Assembly: GCA_029933395.1 (NCBI GenBank)
Contig: JAOZOG010000013.1
Span: forward strand, 1 to 11,492
DNA from: Sulfurovaceae bacterium
Lineage (GTDB): Bacteria > Campylobacterota > Campylobacteria > Campylobacterales > Sulfurovaceae
Direction of reading: 5' to 3'
Length of the DNA: 11,492 nt
The notes under the pieces are model-generated. The model made no database searches. It worked only from the letters and a program-made list of their open reading frames with translations, and was not told where the DNA came from. The position numbers and the translations under genes were made by a program. How positions within the stretch are numbered: position 1 is the first letter of the stretch; every line of letters starts with the position of its first letter. Below are positions 5,282 to 11,492 of this stretch, one piece after another.

Positions 5282-6668
5282 GTTCCGGCAGCCCCATTTT
5301 CCCCGGATTGAGAATGTTGTTGGGATCAAATGCCTGCTTGATGTCTCTGAAGAGTGCCAGCTCCAGAGGGCTGAAGGCGATCTGCATAAAAGGCGCCTTG
5401 CTGGTGCCGATCCCATGTTCGCCACTGAGTGTGCCTCCCATTTCGACGACAAGCTCGAAGATCTCTTCGATCGCGTGATGGCCATCTTCGAGCTCTTTGG
5501 GGTTGCTGCCGTCGACCATCACATTGACGTGGATATTGCCGTCACCGGCATGACCGAAGCAGGGTACTTTGAAGCCATACTTTTCTCCGATGGCATAGAT
5601 ACGGGTCAGCGCCTCGGGGAGCATACTGCGCGGTACGGAGATATCCTCATTGAGTTTTTTGCTCCCAAAGATCGTGATCGAGGGAGAAGCGTTGCGTCTG
5701 GCGTACCAGAGTTTGTCGCGTGCTTCACCATACTCTGCGACGACAAAATCCTGCGCACCATTCTCTTTAAATGAAGCTTCAAGAATCTCCAGTTGCAGGT
5801 CAACCTCCTGCGTGACATTGCCATCGACATCACCAATCAGCAGTGCACCGGCATCTTCCGGAAGTTCGACGCCCAACTTCTCTTTGAGTGCCTCGACGAC
5901 CAGGCTGTCGAGAAACTCCATCGCGACAGGATTGGCACCCGATGCGAGAGATTTGAAGACGGCATTCATCGCATCTTCGACAGAGGGGAAGATGCCCATA
6001 TAGGCTTTGGTGAATTTGGGTTTTGGAATGAGCTTGAGTGTGATCTCCGTGATGACTGCCAGAGTCCCTTCGCTCGCGATCAAAATACCCGCGATATTGT
6101 AGCCTGCTACATCCTTGATCGTGCGTTTGCCGGCGCGGATGATGTCACCATTGGGACGTACGGCACGCAGCGCCATCACATAATCCTTGGTGATACCATA
6201 TTTGGCGGCACGCATTCCACCCGCATTTTCGCTGACATTACCACCGAGTGTCGAGTACTCTTCGCTGGCTGGATCGGGCGGATAGAAGAGGCCGACCGCT
6301 TCGACCGCTTTTTGCAGATCCATATTGACGACACCGGGCTGAACGACAGCAACCATATTTTCCATATCGATCTCGAGAATTTTGTTCATATGTTTCTCGA
6401 GTGCGAGGATGATGCCCCCGTTGGCAGGCAGGGCACCGCCGGTGAAGCCCGAGCCTGCGCCACGTGGTGTGATCACGATACCGTGGTGATTACAGTAGAC
6501 CAGAATACGGCTGATATCCTCCTCGTCTCTGGGGAAAAGGACAGCATCGGGCTCATAACGGGTACGTGTCGCGTCATAACTGTAAGCGATGAGATGCGCT
6601 TTGTCACTGTAGACGTTTTCCTCTCCGACGATCTCCCGGAAGGTTTGGAGATGTTTTGGGTCGATCAT
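5259..6668 (-). CDS. glcD: FAD-linked oxidase, glycolate oxidase subunit GlcD type
   Basis: The 469-residue product belongs to the vanillyl-alcohol-oxidase/PCMH flavoprotein fold and is expected to oxidise a 2-hydroxy acid such as glycolate or D-lactate and pass electrons to a partner or the quinone pool. The FAD-binding domain (about 35-215) carries PRGAGSGFTGGAL (68-80), the PPDPASEEYSTLGGNVSENAGG loop region (about 130-151) and GTLAVITEITL (201-211). The C-terminal FAD-oxidase domain carries GHAGDGNIHVN (372-382), SGEHGIG (415-421) and FDPNNILNPGK (447-457). ATG 6668 is chosen: it overlaps the upstream stop (ATGA) and matches the family N-terminus; the open frame reaches 6722 but inside the preceding gene. 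No glcE or glcF lies nearby, as I recall for the H. pylori and C. jejuni homologues, so substrate and electron acceptor are uncertain. Confidence 0.92.
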   Translation of the reverse strand: MIDPKHLQTFREIVGEENVYSDKAHLIAYSYDATRTRYEPDAVLFPRDEEDISRILVYCNHHGIVITPRGAGSGFTGGALPANGGIILALEKHMNKILEIDMENMVAVVQPGVVNMDLQKAVEAVGLFYPPDPASEEYSTLGGNVSENAGGMRAAKYGITKDYVMALRAVRPNGDIIRAGKRTIKDVAGYNIAGILIASEGTLAVITEITLKLIPKPKFTKAYMGIFPSVEDAMNAVFKSLASGANPVAMEFLDSLVVEALKEKLGVELPEDAGALLIGDVDGNVTQEVDLQLEILEASFKENGAQDFVVAEYGEARDKLWYARRNASPSITIFGSKKLNEDISVPRSMLPEALTRIYAIGEKYGFKVPCFGHAGDGNIHVNVMVDGSNPKELEDGHHAIEEIFELVVEMGGTLSGEHGIGTSKAPFMQIAFSPLELALFRDIKQAFDPNNILNPGKMGLPEHGYAGKA

Positions 6669-7351
6669 CGGATTGACTTCATTAGTTGGTAGTAGGTTCC
6701 GCTCGCTTTCCTGGAGAACCAACCTGCCTTGATCTTGCCAAGCCGCATATAGAAAGGAAACTGGCCTTTTGCCGGCAGACCGCTGATCGCCTTTTGGGAG
6801 ACATAGCGTCTGCTGATGGGGTCGTACAGTATCGCTTTGTTTTGCTGGACGATATAGATCAATCCGACCTGATACTCATTGGCAAATTTTTGGAGATTAT
6901 CCTTCGTGGGATATTGATCTCCTTCCTGGGAGAGAAACATCGCAAAGAGATCAGGGTGGATCCAGTTTTTGTTCGCCGAGCCTGTGATTCTGGCGTAGGT
7001 ATTGGCATCGGGCGCAAGAAGCAGAATGTTGTTGTAGAGGTAGCCGCCGATGACTTTGTCGTGAATGCGTACTTTGGGTTTGACAGCAGGAAGTTCGTCA
7101 TGCTGTATCGGCTCATTATGGATCAGTGTGCCGCTGTTTCCACTGTTGTATCTCAGGTAACTCGTGATGGCCTGGAGATCTTTCCCGTAGTTGTGTATGA
7201 TGACACCACTCATCCCTTTGGCGGGAAAAGCACGTGTCAATGTAACGCTCCTGCCTTTGATGCCGGCAACGCTGCTCTGGACCGTTGGGGGATAAAAGTC
7301 CGCCATAAGCGGCAGGACGGAGAGGAGAAAAGCAACTAAAATACTACGCAT
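6665..7351 (-). CDS. Secreted PgbA N-terminal-domain protein (plasminogen-binding family)
   Basis: This 228-residue exported protein has a signal peptide MRSILVAFLLSVLPLMA with a likely cut before DFYPP (after residue 17). The rest is predicted periplasmic or surface-located and matches the pattern of the PgbA N-terminal family: FYPPTVQSSVAGIKG, GMSGVIIHNYGKDLQAI, LLAPDANTYARI, and a C-terminal YDPISRRYVSQ/GWFSRKASGTYY region. The family name comes from H. pylori HP0508, about twice as long, reported to bind host plasminogen through C-terminal lysine. Here the protein ends KSIR without the extension, so the ancestral role is probably something else, perhaps in the envelope. ATG 7351 has AAAGGA 5 bases upstream; the longer open frame to 7429 lacks support. 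It heads the operon with glcD, overlapping it by 4 bases. Confidence 0.82.
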   Translation of the reverse strand: MRSILVAFLLSVLPLMADFYPPTVQSSVAGIKGRSVTLTRAFPAKGMSGVIIHNYGKDLQAITSYLRYNSGNSGTLIHNEPIQHDELPAVKPKVRIHDKVIGGYLYNNILLLAPDANTYARITGSANKNWIHPDLFAMFLSQEGDQYPTKDNLQKFANEYQVGLIYIVQQNKAILYDPISRRYVSQKAISGLPAKGQFPFYMRLGKIKAGWFSRKASGTYYQLMKSIR

Positions 7352-7384
7352 AAAAATCCTTTGGTTCAAAAACGATATAAGAAG

Positions 7385-7390
7385 ATTATA
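7385..7390 (-). promoter_or_regulatory. Predicted -10 box of the PgbA-like/glcD/yihY operon
   Basis: On the minus strand these six bases read TATAAT, 34 bases before the PgbA-like ATG at 7351, with a T-rich stretch (GATTTTTAATCTT) upstream in place of a clear -35 box. Transcription would start near 7378 and run leftward through three overlapping genes. Confidence 0.55.
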
Positions 7391-7414
7391 CTTTATGAAG
7401 ATTAAAAATCTATC

Positions 7415-7430
7415 ATTCTCCCGGGACAAT
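7415..7430. promoter_or_regulatory. 16-base dyad between two divergent promoters (candidate operator)
   Basis: ATTCTCCC at 7415-7422 and GGGACAAT at 7423-7430 form an inverted repeat with one mismatched pair, centred on TCCCGGGA. It covers the predicted -35 region of the rightward promoter and lies just upstream of the leftward one, where a dimeric regulator could control both operons. No regulator gene is in the window. Confidence 0.4.
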
Positions 7431-7450
7431 TAACCATCTTTTGCTATAAT
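7423..7450 (+). promoter_or_regulatory. Predicted promoter of the Csd3-like/mgtE/Nudix operon
   Basis: A perfect TATAAT (7445-7450) is preceded by TTTTGC, giving an extended -10 of the Campylobacterota type, and by GGGACA (7423-7428; 4/6 to TTGACA) at 16-base spacing. Transcription would start near 7457, leaving a leader of about 66 bases before the peptidase ATG. Confidence 0.6.
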
Positions 7451-7490
7451 GGCCTACTAATTTATTGTGCGGATTGGAGGGGTGATACGA

Positions 7491-7526
7491 ATGTTGGCCT
7501 GCAAAAGATGCACAGGAGCGCTATGA
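7491..7526 (+). CDS. Possible 11-residue leader peptide MLACKRCTGAL before the M23 peptidase
   Basis: ATG 7491 follows the strongest Shine-Dalgarno-like run in this window (GGAGG then GGTGAT, 7476-7486, complementary to the 16S rRNA 3' end), better than the one for the peptidase itself. The frame stops at TGA 7524-7526, overlapping the peptidase ATG (ATGA at 7523-7526), so ribosomes ending the leader could start the peptidase. The peptide contains a CKRC motif. It may be a translated leader tying peptidase synthesis to translation, or it may be a coincidence. No homologue is known to me. Confidence 0.4.
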   Translation: MLACKRCTGAL

Positions 7527-8782
7527 AAACCCTGATTCTCTTTATCGTTCTGGTATCGTCACTGCTGGGTGCAAGGGCCGTCGAGACGCGCTGGCTGAAA
7601 GGACAGTCGTTTACCGGCTACCTTGCGGACCGCAATGCTTCCATCGGCCTGATCCGAAATCTTGATGAAGACGACAGAAAACTTCTGACCGATATCGAGG
7701 GCGGTGTGAAATTTTACGAGCTCTTTGACGAAGATGGAACCCTCCTGCAGTCCCTCATCCCGATTGGTGAAGAGATGCAGATCCAGATCGTTCGTGATGG
7801 GGAGGGTGGACACTACTCGTTCGATATCGTACCGATCAATTATGTCGAGCGTGAACACAAAGTGCTCATCTCCATACAATCCAATCCACACTCCGATGTC
7901 AGCCGAGCCACCAATAACTATCGGCTGGCAGATAAAGTCTACTACTTTTTCAAGAACCACGTCGATTGTCGGAAACTGCACAAAAACGACAAGCTGGCGA
8001 TGATCTATACCCAAAAAGAGCGCCTGGGAAAACCCTTCGGCTCGCCGGATATCAAAATCGCGATGATCGAAACAGGAAAGAAGCGCTCATTCCTCTATGC
8101 CGATGAGGAGGGGGTGCCATTCATTGACAGTTGCAAAACGGTAACCTATGATGCCAAAGGAAATCCCGTCACGGCTGCTGAGATCCGAAAACTCAAGCGC
8201 AAACAGAGGTTTGGTATGCCTCTGCGCCATGTCCGGATCACTTCCCGCTTCACCTACAAAAGATGGCATCCGATACTCCATCGCTACAGACCCCATCTTG
8301 GGGTCGACTTCGGTGCCAGGAGAGGAACACCACTTCTGGCTGTCAATGATGGCAAAGTGATTTTTGCAGGACGAAAAGGGGGCTATGGCAAGGTCGTGAA
8401 GATCAAGCACAGGGGCGGCTATGTCTCCCTCTACGCACACCAGAGCCGCATTCGGGCCAAAAAAGGTCAGAAGGTCAAAAAAGGTCAGGTGATCGGCTAT
8501 GTGGGAAGCACAGGCCGCAGTACCGGGCCGCATCTGCACTTTGGACTCTACAAGAACGGGCGGGCGATTGACCCGTTGAAAGTACTCAAAAAGAAGAGCA
8601 GCGGCAGACTCCAGAGATTCATCACGAAAAAGATCGAGATCAAAGGTGCCAAACGAAACAGAGCCAGAGTGATCAAAATGCTTGAAAATCCACCGGAGAA
8701 CTACAAGTGGGAGACGATCAAAGCAAATTTTGTTCTGGTCAAAGAGAGAGCTGCGTACGAGCAGCAGGAAAAGGGTAGCTGA
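7523..8782 (+). CDS. csd3: M23-family peptidoglycan metallopeptidase, Csd3/HdpA-like
   Basis: This is a predicted periplasmic zinc peptidase that cuts peptidoglycan cross-links or trims peptides. The H. pylori counterpart Csd3/HdpA (HP0506) is a D,D-endo- and carboxypeptidase needed for helical shape. The 419-residue protein has a signal peptide ending about GARA (residues 16-19), an N-terminal regulatory part (about 25-225), and an M23 domain with HLGVD (His258, Asp262), YAH (His306) and PHLHFG (His337, His339), the standard zinc ligands and catalytic histidine. AKKGQKVKKGQVIGYVGSTGRSTGPHLHFG is the usual M23 core (positions about 312-341). A basic tail follows (about 355-419). ATG 7523 is preferred over ATG 7508 because AGGAG (7514-7518) precedes it by 4 bases and the signal peptide is then well formed. 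It is divergent from the PgbA-like gene and overlaps mgtE by one base. Confidence 0.88.
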   Translation: MKTLILFIVLVSSLLGARAVETRWLKGQSFTGYLADRNASIGLIRNLDEDDRKLLTDIEGGVKFYELFDEDGTLLQSLIPIGEEMQIQIVRDGEGGHYSFDIVPINYVEREHKVLISIQSNPHSDVSRATNNYRLADKVYYFFKNHVDCRKLHKNDKLAMIYTQKERLGKPFGSPDIKIAMIETGKKRSFLYADEEGVPFIDSCKTVTYDAKGNPVTAAEIRKLKRKQRFGMPLRHVRITSRFTYKRWHPILHRYRPHLGVDFGARRGTPLLAVNDGKVIFAGRKGGYGKVVKIKHRGGYVSLYAHQSRIRAKKGQKVKKGQVIGYVGSTGRSTGPHLHFGLYKNGRAIDPLKVLKKKSSGRLQRFITKKIEIKGAKRNRARVIKMLENPPENYKWETIKANFVLVKERAAYEQQEKGS

Positions 8783-10152
8783 TGCTGGAAGAGACGATAC
8801 ATTTAGAAGAGTCGAAATCACTGCTGGATGCGTTGATAGAGAAGCCGGAAAAATTCAAAGAGTACCACGCCAACGAAATTGCCAAAATCCTCAAAGAGAT
8901 TTACAATCAGGAGGGGCTGGAATCCTTCCTGGGCTATACACGCGCGATTCCCGAAGAGTACCTGGGCGAAGTCCTGCTGGAGTTGCCTGAGAATATCAAA
9001 GATGAGGCGCTTCATGAACTCTCCGCCAGTAAGTTGGCAGAGGTCGTCGATGAGCTTGATTCGGATGATGCTGCCGACTTGATGCAGGATATCGAAGAGA
9101 TAGACAGCGAGAAAGAGCAGGAGGTTCTCTCCGGTCTTGACAAAGAGGATATCGAGGATATCAAACGCCTCAAGAAATATGAAGAGGATGAGGCTGGTTC
9201 GATTATGCAGACTGAGCTTTTTTCTGCACAACTCGATGAGACGATCGGGGAGGCCGTCGAGCGCCTGAAGAAACTCAAGCGTGAAGAGGACCTGGACAAT
9301 ATTCATCAGGTTTTTATCGTCGACAAGTTCAATATGCTGATCGGCGTCATCATGCTCGAAGATATCATCACCTATGACTTCGACAAAAAATTCAGGGACT
9401 ACTTCGACAAGACACACAAGATGATTCAGACGGTCAGGGCGACGGACAAGATCAGTGATGTGGTCCATATCTTTTCCGACTACGACCTGGTCGTTCTCCC
9501 TGTGGTGGATAACCACGGCGTATTGGTAGGGCGTATCACTTCTGATGATATTTATGACATCATCGAAGAGCAGGCAACGGATCAAATCTATAAGATGGCC
9601 GGAGTCGATGATGAGACGGAAGAGGACAAAGACATCGCCTCTATCACCAAAAAACGCGGCATCTGGCTGGGTATCAACCTCATTACGGCGATTCTGGCCT
9701 CTCTGGTGATCGGGCTTTTTGACGAGACGATCCAGAAGTATGTCGCTTTGGCGGTCCTGATGCCGATCGTTGCTTCGATGGGCGGTAACGCGGGCACACA
9801 GTCTCTGACCATTATGGTGCGGCAGATCGCACTGGGTGAGATGACATGGTCGGAAGCCAGAGAGTCGGTAAAGCAGGAGATTATCGTGGCCCTGTTGAAT
9901 GGATTGATCTTTGCTGTCCTGATGGGGGTGATCGCACTCTTCTGGTTCCACGATCACAGGCTGGGGATCGTGATCGGACTGGCTATGGTGATCAACCTTT
10001 TGGCAGCCGGTTTTTTCGGTGCACTGATTCCGCTGGGACTTAAAAAAATCGGGACAGACCCTGCCGTGGCGAGTACGGTACTTTTGACGACGGTGACGGA
10101 TGTTCTGGGCTTCTTCGCTTTTCTGGGATTGGCGAAGATTATTTTAGCTTGA
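8782..10152 (+). CDS. mgtE: Magnesium transporter/channel MgtE
   Basis: MgtE is a dimeric inner-membrane Mg2+ channel gated by cytosolic Mg2+. The 456 residues follow the family order: an acidic N-terminal superhelical domain (about 25-140, including ELDSDDAADLMQDI and the KYEEDEAGSIM joint at 132-142), two CBS domains (about 143-200 and 213-268, with HQVFIVDKFNMLIGVIMLED and VLPVVDNHGVLVGRITSDD), a plug helix, then five membrane helices (about 293-455). Pore signatures are LMPIVASMGGNAGTQSLTIM (326-345) and TVTDVLGFF (437-445), whose Asp440 corresponds to the Mg2+-binding Asp432 of Thermus thermophilus MgtE. ATG 8782 shares its A with the upstream stop (TGATG) and has AAGGG at 8771-8775. There is no room for a riboswitch directly in front, so any Mg2+ control probably acts on the protein. 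Confidence 0.96.
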   Translation: MLEETIHLEESKSLLDALIEKPEKFKEYHANEIAKILKEIYNQEGLESFLGYTRAIPEEYLGEVLLELPENIKDEALHELSASKLAEVVDELDSDDAADLMQDIEEIDSEKEQEVLSGLDKEDIEDIKRLKKYEEDEAGSIMQTELFSAQLDETIGEAVERLKKLKREEDLDNIHQVFIVDKFNMLIGVIMLEDIITYDFDKKFRDYFDKTHKMIQTVRATDKISDVVHIFSDYDLVVLPVVDNHGVLVGRITSDDIYDIIEEQATDQIYKMAGVDDETEEDKDIASITKKRGIWLGINLITAILASLVIGLFDETIQKYVALAVLMPIVASMGGNAGTQSLTIMVRQIALGEMTWSEARESVKQEIIVALLNGLIFAVLMGVIALFWFHDHRLGIVIGLAMVINLLAAGFFGALIPLGLKKIGTDPAVASTVLLTTVTDVLGFFAFLGLAKIILA

Positions 10153-10178
10153 TCCGGACACAAGAAAAAAGGCAGAGT

Positions 10179-10760
10179 ATGATGCAGAATATCATCGAAA
10201 ATTTCAGAGAAGAGCCGCTAAGTAACCCCCGTTTTGTCTATACCTCCCTGGCAAAGTTCAAGCAGAATGGCATCGAAAAAGATTGGGAGATCGTCAAGGC
10301 CCATGACAGTGTAGCGATCCTGATCTATCACCGTGAACACGACAGGTTGGTGCTGGTGAAGCAGTTTCGTCCCGCAGTCTATCTCCACAACGACAACGGA
10401 ATGACAATCGAGCTCTGTGCCGGTATCGTAGACAAAGAGCTGTCCCTGCAAGAGATCGCACGTGAGGAGATCGAAGAGGAGTGTGGCTACCGGGTACCTG
10501 TCGAGAATGTAGAGAAGATCACCTCCTTCTATACCTCAGTCGGTTTTGCCGGAAGCAAACAGACACTCTATTATGTTGAGGTGGATGAGGGGATGAAGGT
10601 TTCCGAGGGTGGCGGCATCGACAATGAGATGATCGAAGTGATAGAGATGCCTATACCGGAAGCAAAAGCATTTGTCTATGATGAATCGATCGCCAAGACA
10701 CCGGGATTGATGTTTGCGTTTATGTGGTGGTTTGCAACAAAGGAAAACCGGTCGGAATAA
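10179..10760 (+). CDS. Nudix hydrolase, NUDT14/ADP-ribose-UDP-sugar pyrophosphatase type
   Basis: This predicted cytoplasmic hydrolase cleaves nucleoside diphosphates linked to another group, most likely ADP-ribose or a UDP-sugar. In 193 residues it has the beta-sheet entry HDSVAILIYHREHDRLVLVKQFRPAVY (42-68), the ELCAGIVD lead-in (78-85) and the Nudix box from Gly82 to Tyr104 (GIVDKE...REEIEEECGY). The metal-binding Glu residues at 98 or so and 100-101 are kept, but the box departs from GX5EX7REUXEEXGU: the first Glu is one place early (Glu87, followed by Leu88) and the Arg of RE is Glu. The SFYTSVGFAGSKQTLYYVE stretch (116-134) is typical of ADP-ribose/UDP-sugar members. ATG 10179 follows AAGG (10169-10172) by 6 bases; ATG 10182 is equally in frame. 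It lies 26 bases after mgtE, probably in the same operon. Confidence 0.87.
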   Translation: MMQNIIENFREEPLSNPRFVYTSLAKFKQNGIEKDWEIVKAHDSVAILIYHREHDRLVLVKQFRPAVYLHNDNGMTIELCAGIVDKELSLQEIAREEIEEECGYRVPVENVEKITSFYTSVGFAGSKQTLYYVEVDEGMKVSEGGGIDNEMIEVIEMPIPEAKAFVYDESIAKTPGLMFAFMWWFATKENRSE

Positions 10761-10808
10761 CGACCATATACGCATTTTGAAGTGATTTTTGGGTTTCTCT
10801 TCCCCGTC

Positions 10809-11492
10809 TTACTTTTTCGCTGTAAGCCGTTTTTCGTAGACATAGGCATAAAGTACCGGGAGATAGATGAGGTTGAGCACTGTTCCCCAGGCCAGTCCGA
10901 ATCCCAGTGCGATCGCCATCGGCTGGAAGATAGCGGCTTGTCCGGTAGGGAAGAAGATCAACGTGGAGAGGCCGACCAGCGTCGTGACTGAGGTGAGCAC
11001 GATAGGGCGGAAGCGTTTGGCGGCAAGTGTATAGATATCTTCGATCGAGCGCGCCGCCTTGAGTGTGACGAGCATAATGATCCCATCGTTGATGACGACA
11101 CCCGCCAGCCCAAGCATCCCGACCAGCGACGGCATTCCCAGATTGATATCGAGCAGCATATTACCGGCCATCACGCCCAGCATAGAGAAGGGGATCACTG
11201 AGAGGAGCATAAAGGTCTGGCGAAAAGAGTTGAGCAGGGCCAGCATCGAAAGCATAATCAGCAGGATAGCCAGCAGGGTAGCGGAGAGCATATCGCTCTT
11301 GAGTTCCGCTTTTTTCTCCTTCTCCCCCTTCTGTACGATTCGGATTCCTTTTGCCTCAATTTTTTTCAGAATAGGGTCAAGTCTGTGCAATACTTCGTCA
11401 GCAGTAACGATTTTCGGATCGATATTGGCAAAAAGATAGAAGTTTTTGACGCCGTTATCTTTGGTGACCTTCTCGAAGGCTTTGACCGACTG
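10809..11492 (-). CDS. RND-family efflux permease, C-terminal part (5' end outside window)
   Basis: The minus-strand frame is open from the right edge to TAA at 10809-10811, giving the last 227 residues. The TTG at 11390 is not a real start, since the frame continues to 11492. The piece includes the end of the second periplasmic loop (about 1-60) and the last five to six membrane helices. Recognisable motifs are LLSVIPFSMLGVMAGNMLLD, SLVGMLGLAGVVINDGIIML, corresponding to the helix that is GxxxxNAILxVE in AcrB, and RFRPIVLTSVTTLVGLSTLIFF. Such pumps export drugs, metals or lipophilic compounds across the inner membrane with proton import, normally with an adaptor and outer-membrane channel. 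The ND instead of NN in the helix motif is clade-specific. Substrate cannot be told from this fragment. It converges with the Nudix gene, 48 bases apart. Confidence 0.9.
   Translation of the reverse strand, partial: QSVKAFEKVTKDNGVKNFYLFANIDPKIVTADEVLHRLDPILKKIEAKGIRIVQKGEKEKKAELKSDMLSATLLAILLIMLSMLALLNSFRQTFMLLSVIPFSMLGVMAGNMLLDINLGMPSLVGMLGLAGVVINDGIIMLVTLKAARSIEDIYTLAAKRFRPIVLTSVTTLVGLSTLIFFPTGQAAIFQPMAIALGFGLAWGTVLNLIYLPVLYAYVYEKRLTAKK

Noticed and set aside
5282..5485. 68-residue N-terminal extension of the YihY protein
   Set aside because: The extension falls inside the glcD conserved C-terminus, is Ser/Arg-rich with no family match, and the remaining 282 residues are full length for the family.
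5793..6692. Plus-strand open frame of 299 codons
   Set aside because: Antisense to glcD; low-complexity Asp/Ile/His-rich translation with no domain or ribosome-binding site.
8818..9957. Long minus-strand open frame of 379 codons
   Set aside because: It lies wholly antisense to mgtE, whose domains and pore residues are unmistakable. The frame has no recognisable domain and arises from codon bias (few TTA/CTA/TCA codons in mgtE).
10750..10765. Inverted repeat GGTCG/CGACC at the end of the Nudix gene as a terminator
   Set aside because: Stem of only 5 bases, loop containing the stop codon, and no T-run directly after it; too weak to call.

Overview
This window looks like the chromosome of a free-living member of the Campylobacterota (formerly Epsilonproteobacteria), most likely a Sulfurovum-, Sulfuricurvum- or Nitratifractor-like genus. 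The IspG, DnaB, GlcD and M23-peptidase proteins read like relatives of the Helicobacter and Campylobacter versions. The M23 peptidase / PgbA-like / GlcD neighbourhood is, from memory, the same as HP0506-HP0508-HP0509 in H. pylori and Cj1215-Cj1214c-Cj1213c in C. jejuni. Base composition is about half G+C over most of the window, higher than in those host-associated genera. The genus is inference.

Layout. Positions 1-444: the end of a BrnT-like toxin gene and a complete CopG/ribbon-helix-helix antitoxin gene, visibly AT-rich compared with the rest. Positions 497-1561: ispG (isoprenoid precursor synthesis) behind its own promoter. Positions 1562-1729: a 168-base gap with short tandem repeats, two hairpins, a candidate promoter and a possible 31-codon leader frame. 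Positions 1730-4477: dnaB (replicative helicase) then a short comEC-type DNA-uptake channel gene. Positions 4433-7351, minus strand: a compact three-gene operon read from right to left: PgbA-like secreted protein, glcD (FAD-linked oxidase), YihY/BrkB membrane protein. Its last gene overlaps the end of comEC tail to tail by 45 bases. Positions 7352-7522: a divergent promoter region with two TATAAT boxes, a 16-base dyad and a possible 11-residue leader peptide. Positions 7523-10760: a plus-strand operon of a Csd3/HdpA-like M23 peptidoglycan peptidase, the magnesium channel MgtE and a NUDT14-like Nudix hydrolase. Positions 10809-11492, minus strand: the C-terminal part of an RND-family efflux permease that runs off the right edge.

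The gene content is mostly conserved housekeeping: isoprenoid synthesis, replication, DNA uptake, cell-wall shaping, Mg2+ transport, nucleotide-sugar clean-up and efflux. Genes are tightly packed, with several 1- to 23-base overlaps that suggest translational coupling. No tRNA, rRNA, CRISPR array, insertion sequence or obviously new multi-gene system was seen, and no gene-free stretch exceeds 300 bases. The most interesting non-routine signals are in the two longer gaps: the repeat-bearing ispG-dnaB spacer, and the dyad plus leader peptide in front of the Csd3-like gene.
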